The notes under the pieces: generated by a model | What the model was told of the DNA's origin: nothing | Databases searched by the model: none | What the model saw: only the letters and a program-made list of their open reading frames with translations | Part shown: positions 1 through 7,407 of the stretch, in pieces | How positions within the stretch are numbered: position 1 is the stretch's first letter | How the letters are laid out: the number at the start of each line of letters is the position of its first letter | Program-made: the position numbers and the translations under genes | From: an uncultured Ruminococcus sp. | Lineage (GTDB): Bacteria; Bacillota; Clostridia; Oscillospirales; Ruminococcaceae | Length of the DNA: 27,601 nt | Direction of reading: 5' to 3' | Assembly: GCA_900545125.1 (NCBI GenBank) | Contig: UQXS01000005.1 | Coordinates: forward strand, 1 to 27,601

Positions 1-476
1 TTTATGTTAAAGGCCCCGGCGTTATGAAATGTTACTATCGTGACGAAAAGGCAACGGCTGAGACACTGAAAGACGGCTGGCTGCTGACCGGCGATATGGC
101 ACAGGAAGACGAGGATGGATTCATATATCTTGTTGACCGTAAGAAAGATGTTATCATAAGCGGCGGTGAGAATCTTTATCCGGTGCAGATCGAAGATTTT
201 CTCAGAGCACATCCTGCTGTAAAGGATGTTGCTGTTATAGGACTGCCGGATAAACGTCTTGGTGAGATCGCAGCGGCAATTATTTCAATTAAGGAAGATT
301 GTATCTGTACTGAGGAGGAAATCAACACATTTTGTCAGAAGCTCCCCCGATACAAGAGACCGCATAAGGTGATATTTGCGGATGTTCCAAGAAATCCTAC
401 CGGAAAAATCGAGAAGCCGAAGCTTCGTGAAATGTACTGCGGTGAAAGCCTTGTGGCAGCACAGATAAAAAATTAA
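1..476 (+). CDS. AMP-dependent acyl-CoA synthetase/ligase, C-terminal part (5' end outside window)
   Basis: This is the C-terminal roughly 158 residues of an adenylate-forming enzyme that activates a carboxylic acid (probably a fatty acid) with ATP and then loads CoA. The frame is open to the left edge: in-frame codons before the first ATG read YVKGPGVMKCYY, the usual 'G-VMxGYY' segment of this superfamily, so the ATG at 24 is internal and not the start. Visible motifs are GWLLTGDMA, the hinge motif DRKKDVIISGGEN, the following LYPVQIED, and NPTGKIEKPKLRE near the end, where the Lys after TG is the family's catalytic lysine. The protein ends normally and a strong intrinsic terminator follows directly. 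The substrate class (long-chain, medium-chain or aryl acid) cannot be told from this part. Confidence 0.9.
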   Translation, partial: YVKGPGVMKCYYRDEKATAETLKDGWLLTGDMAQEDEDGFIYLVDRKKDVIISGGENLYPVQIEDFLRAHPAVKDVAVIGLPDKRLGEIAAAIISIKEDCICTEEEINTFCQKLPRYKRPHKVIFADVPRNPTGKIEKPKLREMYCGESLVAAQIKN

Positions 477-480
477 TACG

Positions 481-515
481 AAAGAGCTGATCTGTTGGCA
501 GGTCAGCTCTTTTTT
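481..515 (+). terminator. Intrinsic terminator of the acyl-CoA synthetase gene
   Basis: AAAGAGCTGA (481-490) pairs with TCAGCTCTTT (503-512) around a 12-nt loop, and the 3' arm runs into a six-T run. It starts five bases after the stop codon. Confidence 0.9.
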
Positions 516-551
516 ATCCGAAACAGAATTTGCGGAATATGCATATATTAT

Positions 552-580
552 ACTATTGCGTAATTTGCAATAGTTTTTAT
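552..580 (+). promoter_or_regulatory. Inverted repeat with T-run in the sodC leader
   Basis: ACTATTGC (552-559) and GCAATAGT (567-574) are perfect 8-bp inverted arms with a 7-nt spacer, followed by five T. A TATACT at 549-554 overlaps the left arm, but no good -35 is placed for it. The element ends about 20 bases before the sodC start. It could be an operator or a leader hairpin acting as a weak terminator; the sequence alone does not decide. Confidence 0.5.
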
Positions 581-600
581 TACACAATGAGGTGATATAT

Positions 601-1065
601 ATGTTTACAGTAAATCCTTCGCTTCTGCTGCATCGTCCATGCTGTAGAGCTGTTGTTTCCGGATCTCCGGAATATAGTAAAATACACGGGACAGTTTCAT
701 TCTATAAAGCTTGCAGCGGTACTCTGGTCGTTGCTGAGATTTTTAATCTGCCCTCGGATAACGGAGTATTTGCAATGCACATTCATAACGGAACAGAATG
801 TACCGGAAATGAAAATGATCCGTTTGCCAATTCCGGTACTCATCTTGATTTACTTAATAATAAACATCCATTTCACACAGGTGATCTTCCGGCGATATTC
901 AGTAATAACGGTTATGCGTGGAGTGCCGTTTTTACCGATCGTTTTCAGCCAATGCAGGTGAGGGGATATACTGTAATTATACATTCTGATCCCGACGATT
1001 ATCATACGCAGCCTTCAGGAAATTCTGGAGAAAAAATAGCCTGCGGTATAATCAGGTCGCTATAG
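601..1065 (+). CDS. sodC: Cu/Zn superoxide dismutase family protein (no signal peptide)
   Basis: Predicted superoxide dismutase converting superoxide to hydrogen peroxide and oxygen. With the ATG at 601 the protein has 154 residues, the usual mature SodC length. All expected metal ligands are visible: H60 and H62 (HIH), bridging H81, H89, H92 and D95 (HTGDLP), and H128 (VIIHSD). C67 and C148 match the conserved disulfide pair, and the C-terminal block QPSGNSGEKIACG is highly typical. A GTG at 592 in the same frame lies inside the ribosome binding site GAGGTG (589-594), so ATG 601, spaced 6 nt, is chosen. Most bacterial SodC are exported, but no signal peptide or lipobox is present here, so it is probably cytoplasmic or lacks a classical export signal. 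It appears monocistronic. Confidence 0.88.
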   Translation: MFTVNPSLLLHRPCCRAVVSGSPEYSKIHGTVSFYKACSGTLVVAEIFNLPSDNGVFAMHIHNGTECTGNENDPFANSGTHLDLLNNKHPFHTGDLPAIFSNNGYAWSAVFTDRFQPMQVRGYTVIIHSDPDDYHTQPSGNSGEKIACGIIRSL

Positions 1066-1101
1066 TTAATATCTTCTTGGGAGAACACATTTGCAGTCAA
1101 T

Positions 1102-1138
1102 AAAAAACATAGCACCTCTGAATTCAGAAGTGCTATGT
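1102..1138 (-). terminator. Terminator of the decarboxylase operon
   Basis: ACATAGCAC...GTGCTATGT is an almost perfect palindrome (arms 1107-1122 and 1123-1138, one mismatch). Read on the minus strand it is followed by a six-T run. It lies 46 bases past the stop codon of the beta-subunit gene; there is no T-run on the plus side. Confidence 0.85.
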
Positions 1139-1183
1139 CAAAACAATCTGTGTCAGCAGATCAATGTAATGCACATGGGGGAA

Positions 1184-2401
<1,218 letters not shown>

Positions 2402-2413
2402 AAATTGCCCTCC

Positions 2414-2812
2414 TTAAGCTATAACGACCAAGGGAGCACCTGTATCAACAACAGAACCCTTGCTTGTAACGACCTGTGCAACAGTGCCGTCCTTTGGAGC
2501 GACGATTTCGTTTTCCATTTTCATAGCTTCAAGAATAACGAGGATCTGACCTGACTTGACTGTATCTCCCTGTTTTACGTCAACTCTTATGATATTTCCC
2601 GGCATAGGAGCTGCAACGGTTTCGCCGGCAGCAAGATTAACAGGAGCAGCAGGGGCAGGCGATGCAGCCGGAGCCGCAGCAGCAGGAGCAGCGGCCGGAG
2701 CTGCGGCAGCAGGTGCAGGAGCAAGTGCCTCATATTCGTCAAGTAAGACTGCTTTGCCGTGCTCGACCTCAACTTCATATGTTTTACCGTTAAGTGTTAC
2801 TTTATACTTCAT
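2414..2812 (-). CDS. Biotin carboxyl carrier protein of the decarboxylase
   Basis: 132-residue biotin carrier that shuttles CO2 from the carboxyltransferase to the membrane beta subunit. Three parts are visible: an N-terminal strand-rich segment (1-30, MKYKVTLNGKTYEVEV), a flexible Ala/Pro linker (31-58), and a biotinyl domain (about 62-132) with EAMKMENE, where K98 is the biotinylation site. It overlaps no neighbour: 2 bases after the gamma-like gene and 12 bases before the beta gene, consistent with translational coupling. In many oxaloacetate decarboxylases this domain is fused to the C terminus of the alpha subunit; here it is a separate gene, as in glutaconyl-CoA and methylmalonyl-CoA decarboxylases. 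The linker DNA is far more GC-rich than its surroundings, from GCN/CCN codons. Confidence 0.93.
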   Translation of the reverse strand: MKYKVTLNGKTYEVEVEHGKAVLLDEYEALAPAPAAAAPAAAPAAAAPAASPAPAAPVNLAAGETVAAPMPGNIIRVDVKQGDTVKSGQILVILEAMKMENEIVAPKDGTVAQVVTSKGSVVDTGAPLVVIA

Positions 2813-2814
2813 GG

Positions 2815-3351
2815 TTACTTAACCTCCTTAATTGAAATAAAATGAAGCTCGTTAAGAGGCTTTTGCATTTTATCGGCAACGATCGCCATAATCATTGCAG
2901 CCTCTTTATCGGGAACATCAAAAAGTTTTATATGTCCGGCAGAACCCGGAGCGGCAGGCTTGTTTTCAGCAGGAGCAGCAGGAGCATTCTTTGCAGCTGA
3001 TTTTGCAGCAGATTCTTTTGCAGCCTGTGCCTTTGCGTCTCTTTTCTTGAAGATCGCACCTGTACAGTAGAGTACGACCATAAGGATAACAAGTCCGAAA
3101 AATACAACTGCATATCCGAAAACAGCGGTGATTCCGGCATCGGCAATGCTCATTTCCTTTGCATTATCTGAGACGGATTCTGTTGTAGTCATTTCGATAG
3201 TTTCTTCTGCATCGTCTTCAGAATGCGGATCTATAAATTCTTCTTCAGAATGCGGATCAATCAAATCTTCTGCTGTATCATCAGCGCTGTCCATGATTCC
3301 GGCTTCGCCGTCCGTACCGAACATTTCGATTTCAAATGTACTATTTTCCAT
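2815..3351 (-). CDS. OadG-like gamma/delta subunit with extra acidic N-terminus
   Basis: Small membrane subunit thought to hold the decarboxylase complex together. The 178 residues comprise an acidic N-terminal segment (about 1-68) containing a near-duplicated LIDPHSEEEFIDPHSED, one transmembrane helix (about 74-101, AVFGYAVVFFGLVILMVVLY), an Ala/Lys-rich linker (105-138) and a C-terminal segment ending in ELHFISIKEV, similar to the tail of this family. Typical members begin only a few residues before the helix, at the position of M68 here. The long start is nevertheless preferred, because GGAGG lies 7 nt before ATG 3351 and overlaps the stop of the preceding gene, while M68 has only a poorly spaced site. 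Confidence 0.8.
   Translation of the reverse strand: MENSTFEIEMFGTDGEAGIMDSADDTAEDLIDPHSEEEFIDPHSEDDAEETIEMTTTESVSDNAKEMSIADAGITAVFGYAVVFFGLVILMVVLYCTGAIFKKRDAKAQAAKESAAKSAAKNAPAAPAENKPAAPGSAGHIKLFDVPDKEAAMIMAIVADKMQKPLNELHFISIKEVK
3215..3268 (-). repeat. 27-bp tandem duplication inside the gamma-like gene
   Basis: The 17-base string TCTTCAGAATGCGGATC occurs at 3215-3231 and again at 3242-3258, a period of 27 bases (nine codons). It encodes the doubled IDPHSE segment of the acidic N-terminus. Confidence 0.75.
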
Positions 3352-3363
3352 ACAGCAGCCTCC

Positions 3364-4761
3364 TTACATTTCCTCAATGGTGTAAACTGCTTCATTTTCC
3401 TCCTGAGCCCTGCGGTTTTTAAGGAAGTTGACTGTCTGGTCAGGATAACAGATATAGCTCATTACATCTTCTTCGCAGCGGCAGAGATCGCCGAGAGCTT
3501 CCTTTGCTGCCTTGAAATCTTCTCCCGTGCGCTTTTTATCCTCTTCACGGCAGTCAACGGGCTTTGTATCGCCGAGAACTTTCTTAGAAAGTTCTGCATC
3601 AATGGGAGCAGGAGCAATGCCGTATTCGCCCTTGATGTAGTTTTTTACTTCCTTGGAAATATTCTTGTAGCGTTCGCCGACGAGAACGTTGGTAACAGCC
3701 TGATTTCCTACCATCTGCGAAAGGGGAGTTACAAGCGGAGGATAGCCGAGGTCAGCACGTACTTTCGGAATCTCGGCAAGAGCGGCGTCGAACTTGTCCA
3801 TAGCGTGCATATCGGTAAGATTTGCGATCATATTTGAGAGCATTCCGCCGGGGACTTTATAAACAAGAGCCTGAGCATCTGTGTTAAGGCTCTTTGGATT
3901 GAGCTGACCATTATCAATGTACTTCTGCTTTACAGGCTTGAAGAAATCGTTTACCCTGTTGATGACATCCTCATTAAGACCTGTTTTTATGCCGTACTGC
4001 TGGAGAGCATAGAACATTGTCTCGGTAGAGGGCTGTGAAGTTCCTCCGGAGAAAGCGGAACAGGCGGTATCAATAACGTCAATGCCGGATTCGATTGCTT
4101 TCATGATAGTCATGTAAGCCATGCCGGTTGTGCAGTGCGTATGAAGAATAAGAGTCATATCACCGATAGCGTCTTTGATGCCCTTGATGAGATGTTCTGC
4201 TTCATAAGGGGACATTGTTCCTGCCATATCCTTGAGACAGATAGTATCAAAGCCCATTTTCTTGAGTTCCTTGCACATTTCGATGTATTTGTCCACGGTA
4301 TGTACAGGGCTCTGGGTGTAGGAGATACAGCCGGAAGCGATAGTTTTCTGTGTAGCGTATTTCTTTGTTGCGTTAAGAGCGGTTTCGATGTTTCTGAAAT
4401 CGTTGAGAGCGTCAAAAATACGGATTACGTCAATTCCGTTCTTGATTGAAAGCTCGATAAACTTTTCCACCACGTCGTCGTGATAGTGCTTGTAACCCAG
4501 AAGATTCTGTCCTCTGAGCAGCATCTGTAGTCTTGTTTTCGGAAGATGCTTCCTGAGATTACGAAGTCTCTCCCAGGGATCTTCGTTGAGATAGCGGAGA
4601 CAGGAGTCGAAAGTTGCTCCGCCCCAGCACTCGATGGAATAATACCCTGCCTTGTCCATATCGGCGAGAATATCCTCGTAATCCGAATAAGGAAGACGTG
4701 TTGCCATCAGCGACTGATTAGCGTCACGCAGCACGGTTTCTGTCAATTGTACTTTTTTCAT
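3364..4761 (-). CDS. oadA: Oxaloacetate decarboxylase alpha chain / carboxyltransferase (no biotin domain)
   Basis: 465-residue TIM-barrel carboxyltransferase that moves the carboxyl group of a 2-oxo acid, most likely oxaloacetate, to biotin and releases pyruvate. Landmarks are TETVLRDANQS (D13, metal ligand), LKDMAG (K177, the family's carboxylated lysine position) and LHTHCTTG (H207, H209). These match the OadA/PycB family rather than the acyl-CoA carboxyltransferases. The protein stops after the barrel and helical tail; the biotin domain is encoded separately two genes downstream. ATG 4761 follows GAGGAGG. It is first in the operon, so the complex is probably made from one mRNA starting near 4860. 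In metabolism it would fit a PEP-oxaloacetate-pyruvate route that conserves energy as a Na+ gradient (inference). Confidence 0.9.
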   Translation of the reverse strand: MKKVQLTETVLRDANQSLMATRLPYSDYEDILADMDKAGYYSIECWGGATFDSCLRYLNEDPWERLRNLRKHLPKTRLQMLLRGQNLLGYKHYHDDVVEKFIELSIKNGIDVIRIFDALNDFRNIETALNATKKYATQKTIASGCISYTQSPVHTVDKYIEMCKELKKMGFDTICLKDMAGTMSPYEAEHLIKGIKDAIGDMTLILHTHCTTGMAYMTIMKAIESGIDVIDTACSAFSGGTSQPSTETMFYALQQYGIKTGLNEDVINRVNDFFKPVKQKYIDNGQLNPKSLNTDAQALVYKVPGGMLSNMIANLTDMHAMDKFDAALAEIPKVRADLGYPPLVTPLSQMVGNQAVTNVLVGERYKNISKEVKNYIKGEYGIAPAPIDAELSKKVLGDTKPVDCREEDKKRTGEDFKAAKEALGDLCRCEEDVMSYICYPDQTVNFLKNRRAQEENEAVYTIEEM

Positions 4762-4865
4762 GTACAGACCTCCTCAAAATATACATCTGTTCCGTTTTTG
4801 ACCGGACAGTATAAATAACAAAGGTTAAATATGCAAATCATTGCAAATTACACCATTCAAAATTA

Positions 4866-4894
4866 ATTATACCATATCTTTCGGGAAATTTCCA
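4866..4894 (-). promoter_or_regulatory. Probable promoter of the decarboxylase operon
   Basis: On the minus strand, TGGAAA (4889-4894) and a perfect TATAAT (4866-4871) are spaced by 17 bases, about 105 bases before the oadA start. The -35 matches four of six. Confidence 0.5.
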
Positions 4895-4968
4895 CTATTT
4901 TTTGAAATTTCTCTAAAAAATTATTTTCCATATCAAAAAAGATTATTTTTCACAGTGCTTCATTGGAA

Positions 4969-5754
4969 TTATACGCCTTTACTGTTTCTGAATTCTGCCG
5001 GAGTCATGCCGGTTTCCTTGCGGAATTGCCTTTCAAAATGAGAATACGATGAATATCCGCATTTCCGGGAGATTTCCGCAATATTCAGATCGGTTTTTAG
5101 AAGAAGAAGCTTTGCGTGCTGAATACGGCTGCATATCAGGTCACGATTAAAGGTTGTGCCGAAATATTTTTTATACATACGCTGAAAATTTGAACGTCCC
5201 ATTCTTACTTCATGAGCGGCGTAGTCTATGCTGCGCTGTATGTGCGGTTCTGCGTAGATCTTGCTGCGTATTGTTGACAGCATTTCGTAATAATTTTCTG
5301 ATTTTATGGCAGTTTTTGTATGAATCTGTTCGCTTATGCTGTTAAAAATCAGAAACATATAATATATAATATTTTTACTTTTATGCAGATTATCTGAATA
5401 ATGCTGATATGTTATCATTTTTATAAAAAAGCTGGGCATATAGATGTCACTGCATTTTACTGGTGTATTGTAATGAAGTCCGAGCGTCAGAAATTCTTCT
5501 TCCTCTCCTTCCTCAAATTCAAAGTGGATCCAGTCATTGGCAAAAGTATGATTTGGTACACAGCGATAGAACTGCGGACTTCCTTTTTTGTACAGAAAAA
5601 AAGAATCAGATGGTACAAATGTATCTTTTCCGTCAAGAGTAAATATGGTGTCTGTTTTAAGAAGCAAAAGCAGATTGTCGCCGCTGCCGTCCGGACGCTC
5701 TATCTTAAAGTCGGAATCATGACAATGATTATAGCCTGCGTTGTTGATTATCAT
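4969..5754 (-). CDS. AraC-family transcriptional regulator (cupin sensor + C-terminal HTH)
   Basis: 261-residue regulator. The N-terminal half is a beta-rich cupin-like sensor (for example DTIFTLDGKDTFVPSDSFFLYKKGSPQFYR). The C-terminal 95 or so residues hold the paired helix-turn-helix of AraC proteins, with the signature LNIAEISRKCGYSSYSHFERQFRKETGMTP in the second motif. ATG 5754 is preceded by GGAGGG. The gene is divergent from the MATE transporter with 207 bases between them, so control of that pump is the simplest guess. The ligand cannot be read from the sequence; many cupin-AraC proteins sense sugars. Confidence 0.88.
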   Translation of the reverse strand: MIINNAGYNHCHDSDFKIERPDGSGDNLLLLLKTDTIFTLDGKDTFVPSDSFFLYKKGSPQFYRCVPNHTFANDWIHFEFEEGEEEEFLTLGLHYNTPVKCSDIYMPSFFIKMITYQHYSDNLHKSKNIIYYMFLIFNSISEQIHTKTAIKSENYYEMLSTIRSKIYAEPHIQRSIDYAAHEVRMGRSNFQRMYKKYFGTTFNRDLICSRIQHAKLLLLKTDLNIAEISRKCGYSSYSHFERQFRKETGMTPAEFRNSKGV

Positions 5755-5781
5755 ATTTCCCTCCGTATAAAAATAGTATTA

Positions 5782-5835
5782 TTAAGGCAACAGCGCACAA
5801 AGACCGCCTGTCGGCTTTGTACGGTGATGCCTTAA
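5782..5835. repeat. Nested imperfect palindrome in the AraC/MATE intergenic region
   Basis: Outer arms TTAAGGCA (5782-5789) and TGCCTTAA (5828-5835) are perfect. An inner hairpin pairs ACAAAG (5797-5802) with CTTTGT (5815-5820), extended by CCG/CGG next to a one-base bulge. The right half (TTTGTACGGTGATGCCTT) closely resembles the 3' arm of the terminator at 7372-7407. It could be a small dispersed repeat (MITE-like) or a regulatory hairpin. Confidence 0.6.
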
Positions 5836-5875
5836 TTGTATTATAATTTATTATTTTTGATTTGTCAACCGGTTC

Positions 5876-5904
5876 TTGACATCATCTAAAAATCATATTA
5901 TAAT
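5876..5904 (+). promoter_or_regulatory. Perfect consensus sigma-70-type promoter of the MATE gene
   Basis: TTGACA (5876-5881) and TATAAT (5899-5904) both match the consensus fully, with the optimal 17-base spacer. Transcription should start near 5911, about 50 bases before the MATE start. Confidence 0.85.
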
Positions 5905-5961
5905 GTATAGAGTTATGAAATAATATTTGTATAGGGTAATGAAAGGATACATAATTATCAA

Positions 5962-7338
5962 ATGAACTCTGTCAGAAATAAAAAAACAATTGCCGGAATG
6001 CTTCCGGTGATCCTTGCTCTTGCATGGCCGACAATGCTGGAACAGCTTCTGCAAACAGCTGTACAGTATATTGATACGGCTATGGTTGGTTCTCTTGGAA
6101 CTCAGGCTACCGCTGCCGTCGGAGCTACCGGAACGGTAAACTGGCTCATCAGCAGCACCGTCTCTGCCCTTGGAGTAGGATTTTTAGCAATTATTTCCCA
6201 GGCAAAAGGCGCAGGAAACGATATAAAAGCCAAAAAAACCGCTGCTCAGGCTGTATTTACTGTAATTGCGGTGGGGACTTTCTTTACTGTTCTCACCTTG
6301 TCGCTGAGCAACATGGTGCCTGTGTGGATGCAGGTCGATGAAAATATCAGGGACGATGCCGCCGGATACTTCCGGATAATCTATTCACCTATGCTCTTTC
6401 GCAGTGCAAGTATCATCTTCGGAACGGTTCTGCGGTCATCCGGAGATACAAAAACTCCCATGCGGACTGGTATTATTGTAAATATAATAAATATTGTACT
6501 AAATTTCTTCCTGATTTATCCGTCACGAACTTTAACTCTGCCATTTGCAGAATTCACAATGCCTGGGGCAGGTCTTGGCATAAACGGAGCTGCCGCTGCC
6601 AGTGCAATTTCCTACGTTTTCGGCGGAATAGCTATCACCTGCAAGCTGTGGAAACATAAGGACATTTCTCCAAAGGGGCAGCCGATGCTGCCGGATATGA
6701 TGCTCCTTAAACCCTGTCTGAGAATTGCTTTTCCAAATATGCTCCAGCGTTTTGCGACCTCGCTGGGATATGTGGCTTTTGCAGCAATGATAAATTCGAT
6801 CGGGGAGACTTCCACTGCTGCTCATACAATTGCCAATACTGTTGAATCCTTGTTTTACATTCCCGGTTACGGTATGCAGACAGCTACTGCAACTCTTGCA
6901 GGAAATGCATATGGTGCAGGTGACAGCCAGCGTCTTGATCGTCTTGCACGGACAGTTATTCCGCTTGAAGTTGTACTTATGATCTTCTCCGGAGGAATGC
7001 TCTTTATCTTCGCACCGCAGCTTATGGATATTTTTTCGGATGATCCGGAAGTAATCTCCCTCGGAACGACTGTTTTAAAAATGGTTGCCGTTTCCGAACC
7101 GTTCTACGGCATTCCTATAGTAATAGAGGGGCTTATGCAGGGACAGGGAAAAACAGTTGCTCCGTTTGTGTATAACGTTCTGGGAATGTGGTGTGTCCGG
7201 ATTGCAGGAACATTTATCTGCACCCAGCTTCTTGGATATGGTCTTGTATCTGCATGGGGCTGTATGATTATTCATAATTTCGTGCTTTTTTTAATGTTCA
7301 CTGTACATTACATATGCAGGGAACGCCGCATACAGTAG
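5962..7338 (+). CDS. MATE family multidrug/toxin efflux transporter
   Basis: 458-residue polytopic inner-membrane exporter that uses Na+ or H+ to expel cationic drugs or metabolites. It begins with the usual amphipathic segment and ILALAWPTMLEQLLQTAVQYIDTAMVG, characteristic of the family, and continues with about 12 hydrophobic helices in two related halves; the second half opens near LRIAFPNMLQRFATSLGY. FGTVLRSSGDTKTPM and EGLMQGQGKT are matching loops of the two halves. The GAAAGGAT ribosome binding site lies about 13 bases before ATG 5962, longer than usual, but no better in-frame start is available. It has its own consensus promoter and terminator and is divergent from an AraC regulator. 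The substrate is unknown. Confidence 0.92.
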   Translation: MNSVRNKKTIAGMLPVILALAWPTMLEQLLQTAVQYIDTAMVGSLGTQATAAVGATGTVNWLISSTVSALGVGFLAIISQAKGAGNDIKAKKTAAQAVFTVIAVGTFFTVLTLSLSNMVPVWMQVDENIRDDAAGYFRIIYSPMLFRSASIIFGTVLRSSGDTKTPMRTGIIVNIINIVLNFFLIYPSRTLTLPFAEFTMPGAGLGINGAAAASAISYVFGGIAITCKLWKHKDISPKGQPMLPDMMLLKPCLRIAFPNMLQRFATSLGYVAFAAMINSIGETSTAAHTIANTVESLFYIPGYGMQTATATLAGNAYGAGDSQRLDRLARTVIPLEVVLMIFSGGMLFIFAPQLMDIFSDDPEVISLGTTVLKMVAVSEPFYGIPIVIEGLMQGQGKTVAPFVYNVLGMWCVRIAGTFICTQLLGYGLVSAWGCMIIHNFVLFLMFTVHYICRERRIQ

Positions 7339-7371
7339 GGAATGGCATCCGAAAATTCAGACAGAATAAAA

Positions 7372-7407
7372 CAGCACCGTACAATCTTTGTACGGTGCTG
7401 CCTTTTT
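7372..7407 (+). terminator. Intrinsic terminator after the MATE gene, probably bidirectional
   Basis: CAGCACCGTACA (7372-7383) pairs perfectly with TGTACGGTGCTG (7389-7400) over a 5-base loop, followed by CCTTTTTATT. On the minus strand the same hairpin is followed by TTTTATT, and the convergent gene ends at 7406, so it can serve both. Confidence 0.9.

Noticed and set aside
592..600. GTG start for the superoxide dismutase gene
   Set aside because: The GTG is part of the ribosome binding site GAGGTG; ATG 601 is correctly spaced from it. The same holds for GTG 16543 in front of comF.
2556..2822. Ala/Gly-rich plus-strand open frame across the biotin carrier gene
   Set aside because: It arises from the GC-rich repeated codons of the Ala/Pro linker on the other strand.
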